A DNA stretch of 34,478 bases from an alpha proteobacterium SCGC AAA280-B11 (GTDB lineage: Bacteria > Pseudomonadota > Alphaproteobacteria > Pelagibacterales > Pelagibacteraceae). The notes below the pieces were generated by a model. It saw only the letters and a list, made by a program, of their open reading frames with translations, did not search any database and was not told where the DNA came from. A program made the position numbers and the translations under genes. Where the stretch lies: the NCBI GenBank assembly GCA_000371745.1, contig AQUH01000009.1, forward strand, positions 1-34,478. The letters are read 5' to 3'. Below, one piece after another: positions 1 to 6,765 of this stretch; the stretch's first letter is position 1, and every line of letters starts with the position of its first letter.

Positions 1-95
1 CTTCTACTTCCTAGAACAATCACAACTTTTTGTCCAATATTCGTATCTAACATTAAAGCAATGCAGCCTCCCGCAGCCCTAATGTAACCTGTTTT
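1..95. repeat. Left arm of perfect 95-bp inverted repeat
   Basis: Reverse complement is identical to 4497-4591; mismatch at base 96; left limit is the window edge. Confidence 0.97.
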
Positions 96-683
96 ACTAA
101 CAATAAACTTATGCTGTTGACCAATTAAAGGATTGGTATTTCTAAATGAGAACCAACTATTTTTTAATTTAATTTTAACCAAAGAGGTTTGAGATGCTTT
201 TACAATGAGTGGATAGTTTTTTGCAGCAAGCACCATCTTAATTAGATTCTTTGCCGTACTAACATTTTCTTCATTTAGCCCACTTGCATCAACAAATTGA
301 GTATCCATCATCCTTAATTTTTTTGCTTTAAGATTCATTGCTGCAATACAAGCATCGGTTCCGCCAGGATAGTTTTCACACAAAATATCAGCAGAGCGGT
401 TATTGGATTTAATTAAAGCAAGTTGCAAATGTTGGCGTCTTGTAAATTTTCCAATTTTTTCATCTAAGTTTTGATTTGCATCAAGTACCACCATTGCCGT
501 CATTAATTTTGTAATACTTGCAATACTGTGTAATTCATCGTGATTAACGGATTTTATAATTTTGCCGTTGCCATCTGCAACCAACCAAGATGTTGCTGTA
601 ATTTGTTTTGCTTTTTTAACAGCAAAACTTTCCCCGCAAAAAACAAAACTAAAGGCTAGAATAAGAAAAAGTACTTTTTTCAT
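1..683 (-). CDS. D-alanyl-D-alanine carboxypeptidase (peptidase S11 family), 3' end runs off/rearranged at window start
   Basis: Manual translation from ATG at 683: MKKVLFLILAFSFVFCGESFA (signal peptide) ... SITKLM (SxxK), KSNNRS (SxN), SKTGYIRAAGGC (KTG). No stop before base 1. Confidence 0.9.
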   Translation of the reverse strand, partial: MKKVLFLILAFSFVFCGESFAVKKAKQITATSWLVADGNGKIIKSVNHDELHSIASITKLMTAMVVLDANQNLDEKIGKFTRRQHLQLALIKSNNRSADILCENYPGGTDACIAAMNLKAKKLRMMDTQFVDASGLNEENVSTAKNLIKMVLAAKNYPLIVKASQTSLVKIKLKNSWFSFRNTNPLIGQQHKFIVSKTGYIRAAGGCIALMLDTNIGQKVVIVLGSR

Positions 684-723
684 TTTATGCTCAATTATAT
701 TGATTTGTATTAATAAGAAGGGG

Positions 724-1368
724 TTATTTTATTCTTATCAGCAGAATAAAAACAAGGGCTGCTAAAAATTGTGCGATAATAAAAGGCATAACATCCGCGC
801 TTTGAATTCCTACAAACGTATCAGTAAAACTTCTTGCAATGGTTACCGCTGGATTTGCAAAGAAAGTTGAAGAGGTAAACCAGTAACCGCAGGTTACTGT
901 GAGTGCAACTAGCATTGGAATTTGTTTTTTGTCACTTTTGCCTCCAAAATAAATCACACTTAATAAAACTAAAGTAGAGATAAATTCACTAACGTAATAA
1001 TTAATTCCAGATCTTTCATGGGTTGAGACTTCAATAATAGGTAGCGCAAAAATAAAATGTATAACAAGCACTCCAGAAATTGCTCCAACTAGTTGGCAGA
1101 TAAAATATTTAATTAACTCATTAGTTTTTAATTTTTTATTAGACCATTCTAAAAAACTAACTAGAGGATTAAAGTGTGCTCCTGAAATAGGCATCAATAC
1201 TGAAATCAGAACAAACAAACCCGCACCCGTTGCAATACTGTTTCCAAGTAAAGCAATAGCATTATTATTTCTTGAAAGATTCTCACCCATAATTCCAGAG
1301 CCAGTAATGACCGCAAGTAACAAGGCAGTACCAATAAATTCACTAACTAATTTTTTATTCATTTTCAT
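724..1368 (-). CDS. MIP family channel (aquaporin/aquaglyceroporin-like)
   Basis: Multi-TM; SGAHFNPLVSF (first NPA-like box is NPL) and FFANPAVTIAR (second NPA box). Overlaps the arsC-like ORF by 14 bp. Confidence 0.85.
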   Translation of the reverse strand: MKMNKKLVSEFIGTALLLAVITGSGIMGENLSRNNNAIALLGNSIATGAGLFVLISVLMPISGAHFNPLVSFLEWSNKKLKTNELIKYFICQLVGAISGVLVIHFIFALPIIEVSTHERSGINYYVSEFISTLVLLSVIYFGGKSDKKQIPMLVALTVTCGYWFTSSTFFANPAVTIARSFTDTFVGIQSADVMPFIIAQFLAALVFILLIRIK

Positions 1369-2044
1369 AAATCTCTTTTAATTTAGTCTTTAATGTTGTT
1401 GCATCCAATGTATCTAAAGGAAGTTTTATCATTTTTTCAATTTTATTTTGAAGCTTTTCTTTCACTTCATCAAAGGAGGCGCGCATTTGATCCGGAGTTC
1501 CAGTCACTGCTGATGGGTCTCTAAATCCCCAATGCACTTGCACTGGATGACCTGGCCAAATAGGGCACATCTCTTTAGCAGCGCTATCACAGACCGTAAT
1601 GACAACATCCATCTTTGGCGAATTTGGTTTTGCATATTCATCCCAACTTTTTGAATAAAGTTTTTTAGTATCGTACCCTAATTCCTCTGCAATTTGTTTT
1701 GCAATGGGGTTTACCGAAGTTTTTGGAGTTGAGCCTGCGCTATAGCCTACAACTTTTCCTTTACCTAAAGTGGTTGTAAGGACTTCGCCTAGTACTGATC
1801 TTGCAGAATTATGAGTGCAGAGAAATAAAATATTAACGGGCTTCAATCTTTTTTTATAAAAGTGTCGGTATAAAAATCCAATTAAAATAGCGCCTGTGGC
1901 ACCACCCATAAAGAAGACATCGAACATATCTTCTAAATTCCATTTAGCGTGAACAACATATTTATAGATAGTTGTTGCAACCATTCCAATTCCAAAGCCT
2001 ATTAGATCTTCAGTCTGGTATTTAGAGAAAAATTTTTTAAACAT
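1355..2044 (-). CDS. arsC: Arsenate reductase (LMW-PTP-like ArsC) with N-terminal membrane-spanning extension
   Basis: VNILFLCTHNSARSVLGE (CX5R P-loop), DVVITVCDSAAKEMCPIWPG, HWGFRDPSAVTG; about 70 aa hydrophobic N-terminal extension (FGIGMVATTIYKYVV, FFMGGATGAILIGFLYRHFY). Confidence 0.85.
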   Translation of the reverse strand: MFKKFFSKYQTEDLIGFGIGMVATTIYKYVVHAKWNLEDMFDVFFMGGATGAILIGFLYRHFYKKRLKPVNILFLCTHNSARSVLGEVLTTTLGKGKVVGYSAGSTPKTSVNPIAKQIAEELGYDTKKLYSKSWDEYAKPNSPKMDVVITVCDSAAKEMCPIWPGHPVQVHWGFRDPSAVTGTPDQMRASFDEVKEKLQNKIEKMIKLPLDTLDATTLKTKLKEIYENE

Positions 2045-2051
2045 ACTTAAA

Positions 2052-2084
2052 TTAAAGTAGGCGAAATAAATTCGCCTACTTTAA
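2052..2084 (-). terminator. Perfect 14-bp stem / 5-nt loop hairpin downstream of the COG4315-like gene and just upstream of arsC
   Basis: TTAAAGTAGGCGAA-ATAAA-TTCGCCTACTTTAA, read directly; 12 bp past the 2097 stop, followed on the minus strand by TTTAA-rich sequence. Confidence 0.7.
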
Positions 2085-2096
2085 ATATAATATAAA

Positions 2097-2474
2097 TTAT
2101 TTTTTGATGATGTGCCAAACGTTGTTCACGTTGTCACCAGTCTTCTCACCTTTTTTGGTATCTTTCACCCAGTAGTAAAGTGGTTTACCATCAAAAGCCC
2201 ACTGTTTTTTACCATCATCACGAGTGATAATTGTAAATTTATCAGCAGCTTTATCTTTATCCGTTGCAAAGTACGGAGGCCATTTATCAGCACACTCGCC
2301 GTTACAAACTGATTTACCACTTCCTTTTACATCTTTATCAAAAGTATAAAGCGTCATTTCTTTTGCACCTACTAAAATTCCATCATCGAATTTTGGTTTT
2401 GCAAAAAGATTAGACGTTAAGCTTAGAGAAAGGATGAAAAGAGAAATAACTAAGTTCTTAATTATTGTTTTCAT
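2097..2474 (-). CDS. Secreted COG4315-type repeat protein (lipoprotein_15-like)
   Basis: Signal peptide; KEMTLYTFDKDVKGSGKSVCNGECADKWPPY ... GKKQWAFDGKPLYYWVKDTKKGEKTGD, typical of the family. Confidence 0.8.
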   Translation of the reverse strand: MKTIIKNLVISLFILSLSLTSNLFAKPKFDDGILVGAKEMTLYTFDKDVKGSGKSVCNGECADKWPPYFATDKDKAADKFTIITRDDGKKQWAFDGKPLYYWVKDTKKGEKTGDNVNNVWHIIKK

Positions 2475-2758
2475 GTTTTCTTTAGTTGTTAATTGTTTAA
2501 ATTTTATACTTATTTACTGAAAAATAAATATTTGATTAATGCTGCAATCACTAACAAATATGCACAAATTAAAAATGAAATATAAGTTACATATCAAATC
2601 TAATTCAGAACTTTTCAGATACTGCCGTTCGCTTGTAATTAGCTAGGCTTAGTAATTATTTTTTTTAGTATAAATTTTATATCCAAATATTCAATACAAT
2701 CATTGGACTAAAAAAGTCCTACAGTTTCTATTATTTATATTCTTGGGGAGGAACAGAG

Positions 2759-3133
2759 TTGCCGTTAGATAAAGATTCAATTTCAGACATCAGTTCTTAT
2801 TTATTCGATGAGTTCTTAAAAAATTCAGAAAAGTATAAGATTGTTTCATATTTTAGAAGATCACCAGGCGGTAGCTTGCTGATGTTCAAGATTATGCATA
2901 ATTATTTTTTAAATGAAGATTTACATGTGGAAGAATTAATTAGAAAAGTTCCAATAAGTATTGCAAGTAGACTTTCTTTATTTACTTTAATTGATACTGC
3001 AGTTAAAAAAAATTTTTTAATTAAAGAAGGATCGACTGGAGACAAAAGAATGAAAAGCATTATTCCATCTGAATCCTTTATAAAGGAATACAAAGATTGG
3101 TTGCATAATTATATAAGTGGTATTACGCGCTAA
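2759..3133 (+). CDS. Small winged-helix (MarR-like) putative regulator, paralog A
   Basis: ELIRKVPISIASRLSLFTLIDTAVKKNFLIKEGSTGDKRMKSIIPSESFI; similar to the 3221 and 30783 ORFs. Start codon is TTG. Confidence 0.55.
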   Translation: MPLDKDSISDISSYLFDEFLKNSEKYKIVSYFRRSPGGSLLMFKIMHNYFLNEDLHVEELIRKVPISIASRLSLFTLIDTAVKKNFLIKEGSTGDKRMKSIIPSESFIKEYKDWLHNYISGITR

Positions 3134-3220
3134 TAAAATTCTAATAAATTCAACAATAATAGACCTGTAAAAAAAAAAAAACAGATTGCCATTCAATGTA
3201 TTTCTATTTAATATTTTTAT

Positions 3221-3637
3221 ATGGCTAACAAGATTGTAAAAATTAAAACTAAACTTGATCCATCAATACCGCTTGCAGAATTATACGTTAAGAACATATT
3301 TTTTACTTACATTGATGATAATTTTAAAGAAATTAATTATTGCAGAGCCGATCTGACAAGACATTTAATGTTACTTAAGGCCATGGAGTACGATCTTGGA
3401 AAAAGATTACTTCGATTTGAAGATTTAATAGATGCAATTCCACATAATGTTTGTTCTCGTTCTCATAAAGTGCATTGCATCAATGACTTATGCGAGAGAG
3501 AAATTTTTGAGAGAAGAGAAAATCCAAATGACAAACGTTCAACGATTATTGCACCATCAAAGAAAACAAGTGATCAGTATTTAAGACTGTATAATCTTTA
3601 TAAGACTACGATCCTACTATACGAATTTAAAAAGTAA
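3221..3637 (+). CDS. Small winged-helix (MarR-like) putative regulator, paralog B
   Basis: DLIDAIPHNVCSRSHKVHCINDLCEREIFERRENPNDKRSTIIAPSKKT; shared SR...I..R..D.R...I.PS pattern. Confidence 0.6.
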   Translation: MANKIVKIKTKLDPSIPLAELYVKNIFFTYIDDNFKEINYCRADLTRHLMLLKAMEYDLGKRLLRFEDLIDAIPHNVCSRSHKVHCINDLCEREIFERRENPNDKRSTIIAPSKKTSDQYLRLYNLYKTTILLYEFKK

Positions 3638-3679
3638 TTTTTTTATCTATAATTTATACACAAAAACTATTTATTTTTT

Positions 3680-3877
3680 TTATTTAAAAAACTTAAAAAG
3701 TAGCGAGACAATAATTGAGATCACAATGCAGGTTACAATTGGAAAATAAAAAGAATATTTTTCACCCTTCACACTAATATCCCCTGGTAATCGCCCTAAT
3801 GGAAGTTCTCTAACTACTGGCCAAAATAATCCAGCAAGTAAAACAACAATACCAAGAATGATTAAAATTTTTTGCAT
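3680..3877 (-). CDS. DUF2905 family small membrane protein
   Basis: 65 aa, two TM segments, LAGLFWPVVRELPLGRLPGDISVKGEKYSFYFPI. Confidence 0.8.
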   Translation of the reverse strand: MQKILIILGIVVLLAGLFWPVVRELPLGRLPGDISVKGEKYSFYFPIVTCIVISIIVSLLFKFFK

Positions 3878-3878
3878 A

Positions 3879-4493
3879 TTATTTAATTAAGGATATTAGC
3901 TCAGAAAGTTTATTTATTTTATATTTAGCTTTGAAACTAAGTCGATCAAATGTTGTGTTATTCCTATTAACCCAAATTGCATTAAAACCATAAACTCCCC
4001 CACCAACTACATCCCAAGGATTTGAGCTTACAAAACAAACTTGTTTGGGTTTGCATTTATATTGTTTGGTGACTAATTCGTAAACTTTAGGGTGAGGTTT
4101 ATAAATTTTAACTTTTTCAACGGAAATAAGTTTATCAAATAAATTTTCACATTTTGCATTTTTAATTAGCGTTTTTAATAGCGATGGGCTGCCATTTGAG
4201 AGAATGCACGTCTTAATATTTTGTAATTTAAGCATTCTGATTGTTGCTTTTAAGTCAGAGTAGGGAGATAATACTTTATATAATGTTAGTAATTTAGATC
4301 TTACTTTTCTACTCACTTTAAAAGCCTCTAAAGTGTAATCTAAAGAATCTTCTGTGACCTTCCAAAAATCTTTATGTTTACCCATTAAACTTCTAAGCCA
4401 AGTGTATTCAAGTTGTTTTGTGCGCCACAGTGTTGAAAATTCAAACCATTTTTTACCCAATTGTTTTTTTAAAATTTTTGATGCGGAGTTCAC
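3879..4493 (-). pseudogene. HAD superfamily, haloacid dehalogenase type II-like, truncated at its N-terminus at a junction
   Basis: ILSNGSPSLLKTLIKN, KIYKPHPKVYELV, SSNPWDVVGGGVYGFNAIWVNR are typical; the motif I region (FDxxGTL with nucleophile Asp) is absent and sequence homology stops at FDVNSAS next to the 4497 repeat boundary. Confidence 0.75.
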
Positions 4494-4496
4494 GTC

Positions 4497-4591
4497 AAAA
4501 CAGGTTACATTAGGGCTGCGGGAGGCTGCATTGCTTTAATGTTAGATACGAATATTGGACAAAAAGTTGTGATTGTTCTAGGAAGTAGAAG
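4497..4591. repeat. Right arm of perfect 95-bp inverted repeat
   Basis: Identical to the reverse complement of 1-95. Confidence 0.97.
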
Positions 4592-4643
4592 TACTCACAC
4601 TAGAATTCCAGAAGCTGTATTTATCGCAAGAGCTTACAAATAA
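4497..4643 (+). pseudogene. C-terminal fragment of the D-Ala-D-Ala carboxypeptidase
   Basis: In-frame KTGYIRAAGGCIALMLDTNIGQKVVIVLGSRSTHTRIPEAVFIARAYK*; its first part duplicates the end of the 1-683 gene. Confidence 0.9.
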
Positions 4644-4646
4644 TTT

Positions 4647-4997
4647 TTATAAAAGCTCTATGCCAAAGGGTTTAATGGCTTTTGCAAAAATATAAAACAC
4701 CACCAAAGTAATAATCATGCTTAAAGAAAGCGTGACCCAAAAACCAAATCGTTTTAGCAAATAAGGAAATATTAAAAACATGGGTAGCGTGGGTAGTACA
4801 TACCAAAATGTATAATAAGCATGGTTTGCAATTTTTTCGCTTGATTGATTTTCAATGTAAAGCCAAGTTAAAGTAAGAACGGTTACCAAAGGTAGAGCTG
4901 CTATAAGTCCTCCCAAACGATCGCTTCTTTTTGCAATCTCAGAGATTAAAACAACCATCCCTGCGGTAATTAAATACTTAAAAATGATCCAATTCAT
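4647..4997 (-). CDS. DUF3147 family membrane protein
   Basis: MNWIIFKYLITAGMVVLISEIAKRSDRLGGLIAALPLVTVLTLTWLYIE. Confidence 0.75.
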   Translation of the reverse strand: MNWIIFKYLITAGMVVLISEIAKRSDRLGGLIAALPLVTVLTLTWLYIENQSSEKIANHAYYTFWYVLPTLPMFLIFPYLLKRFGFWVTLSLSMIITLVVFYIFAKAIKPFGIELL

Positions 4998-5054
4998 TAT
5001 AAAAACAGATTACAAAATTTATATAACTAATATATAAAATTTTTTAAAATACAG

Positions 5055-6062
5055 ATGTCAAAAAATACTTATTTAGTCGTTGGTGGTGGTGGATTTATTG
5101 CAGGCCATCTTATTAAAAGATTATTAAATGAAGGCAATACTGTTATCGCAACAGATATTAAGCCTAAACAATTTTGGTTCCAAACTTTTGATGATGTGAA
5201 GTCCTATGCAGATATGGATATGAAAGATTATGACAACTGCCTAAAAGTGACTAAGGGTGTTGATTATATATTTAATATGGCGTGCAACATGGGCGGCATG
5301 GGCTTTATCGAAAATAATAAAGCTGAATGTATGTTATCGGTTTTAATTAATACTAATCTTTTAAGAGCTAGTTTAGAAAACAAAGTTAAAAAATATTTCT
5401 TCTCATCAAGCGCTTGTGTTTACAACGCTTCAAAACAGAAAAATGCTTTTATTGAAGGTTTAAAAGAAGAAGATGCTTATCCTGCAATGCCAGAAGATGG
5501 TTATGGTTGGGAAAAACTATTTAGTGAAAGAATGTGCAGACACTTCATGGAAGACTTTGGTCTTCAGGTAAGAGTGGCAAGGTACCATAATGTTTACGGA
5601 CCTATGGGAACTTATGATGGTGGAAGAGAAAAAGCGCCGGCTGCTATTTGTAGAAAAATTGCAAATGCAGTAATTAGTAAAAAAGACGAAATTGAAATTT
5701 GGGGCGATGGTGAACAAACAAGAACATTTTTATTTGTAGATGATTGTGTTGAGGGAACTTTAAGATTATTTAATTCAAATCATTCTGAACCAACTAATAT
5801 CGGTAGTGATGAACAAGTATCTATCAATCAAATGGCAGATATCATTGAAAAAATTTCAGGAGTTAAAAATTTAAAAAGAAAATATTTATTAGACAAACCA
5901 AAGGGTGTTCGAGGTAGATCAAGTGACAATACGAATGCAATTAAAGCTTTAAATTGGAAATATACTATATCTTTGAATGAGGGATTAACGAAGACTTATA
6001 GTTGGATTTTATCTGAATTAAAAAACGATAGATCAAATACAAATAAATTTTGTCGTTCTTAA
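5055..6062 (+). CDS. NAD-dependent epimerase, GDP-mannose 3,5-epimerase-like
   Basis: GGGGFIAGHL Rossmann motif, FNMACNMGGMGFIENN, YGWEK (YxxxK), RYHNVYGPMGTYDGGREKAPAAICRK. Confidence 0.85.
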   Translation: MSKNTYLVVGGGGFIAGHLIKRLLNEGNTVIATDIKPKQFWFQTFDDVKSYADMDMKDYDNCLKVTKGVDYIFNMACNMGGMGFIENNKAECMLSVLINTNLLRASLENKVKKYFFSSSACVYNASKQKNAFIEGLKEEDAYPAMPEDGYGWEKLFSERMCRHFMEDFGLQVRVARYHNVYGPMGTYDGGREKAPAAICRKIANAVISKKDEIEIWGDGEQTRTFLFVDDCVEGTLRLFNSNHSEPTNIGSDEQVSINQMADIIEKISGVKNLKRKYLLDKPKGVRGRSSDNTNAIKALNWKYTISLNEGLTKTYSWILSELKNDRSNTNKFCRS

Positions 6063-6269
6063 TTATTTTTCAATTCCCCACTTAATATTTTGCCAGATTC
6101 TATCGTAAGTGTAGTAGCCTATGGAATAAAGAAAGTTTAAAGCAAGGGTTGGTCCAATAGCGTCAGACCAAGATTTTCCAACGAATACAAAAAAAAGATA
6201 AGAAGTAAATAATATCCAAACACGATAGATTGCAGTTTTAACGAAGGTTCTTTTTTTTGTAACTCGCAT
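6063..6269 (-). CDS. DUF2061 family membrane protein
   Basis: RTFVKTAIYRVWILFTSYLFFVFVGKSWSDAIGPTLALNFLYSIGYYTYDRIW. Confidence 0.75.
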   Translation of the reverse strand: MRVTKKRTFVKTAIYRVWILFTSYLFFVFVGKSWSDAIGPTLALNFLYSIGYYTYDRIWQNIKWGIEK

Positions 6270-6351
6270 AATATGCTTATTACAATAATTTTAGGCTATG
6301 CAGCAAATGCATTTATCGCAAATCAGCTTAAATATTTATGCTTTAGATATG

Positions 6352-6405
6352 CCTATAGCGTCATCTGAAAAGTGATCAATGTTTTTAAGATTTGTGCGCT
6401 ATAGG
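6352..6405. repeat. 9-bp inverted repeat CCTATAGCG ... CGCTATAGG, 36-nt spacer
   Basis: Direct reading of 6352-6360 and 6397-6405. Confidence 0.8.
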
Positions 6406-6411
6406 ATTTTC

Positions 6412-6432
6412 ATTTGTCATTATCTGACAAAT
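6412..6432 (-). terminator. Hairpin ATTTGTCA-TTATC-TGACAAAT just 3' of the 64-aa ORF
   Basis: Perfect 8-bp stem, 5-nt loop, 6 bp beyond the 6439 stop. Confidence 0.5.
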
Positions 6433-6438
6433 AAAACT

Positions 6439-6633
6439 CTAAATTTCTGACTTTGCTCTTATAATATGTCCTACTACTTTGCCGGCATTCTTGCCGTTTT
6501 TAATCATGTAACCTGTTGTACCGTTTCCATAAGTATCAACTGACTTCATATTACGATTTAAATTCTCGATATTTCTCTCTCTATTCTTACCTTCAAAATT
6601 CTTAGCGATTAAACCTTTTAATCCGTCTATCAT
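6439..6633 (-). CDS. Hypothetical 64-aa basic protein
   Basis: ORF flanked by a hairpin at its 3' end and palindromes at its 5' side; no family recognised. Confidence 0.45.
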   Translation of the reverse strand: MIDGLKGLIAKNFEGKNRERNIENLNRNMKSVDTYGNGTTGYMIKNGKNAGKVVGHIIRAKSEI

Positions 6634-6665
6634 TTTAGCTCCTATTTACTGTGTTAATTAATAGC

Positions 6666-6695
6666 TATGCATAAATTGCAAAGCAGTTATGCATA
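6666..6695. promoter_or_regulatory. Two TATGCATA palindromes spaced 22 bp in the divergent 64-aa ORF / chrA intergenic region
   Basis: TATGCATA at 6666-6673 and 6688-6695. Confidence 0.45.
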
Positions 6696-6765
6696 TAATA
6701 GAGATATATGCGTTTAAGTCAATGCTTAATTATTTGCCTAAAGAAACAACATTAACTAAGGGTAA

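Noticed and set aside
562-765. Plus-strand ORF of 67 aa
   Set aside because: Antisense to the carboxypeptidase 5' region and overlapping the aquaporin 3' end; no recognisable protein.
1-4643. Transposon or integron explanation for the inverted-repeat-bounded segment
   Set aside because: No transposase or integrase gene lies inside, and the repeat is coding sequence of the carboxypeptidase rather than a typical terminal repeat.
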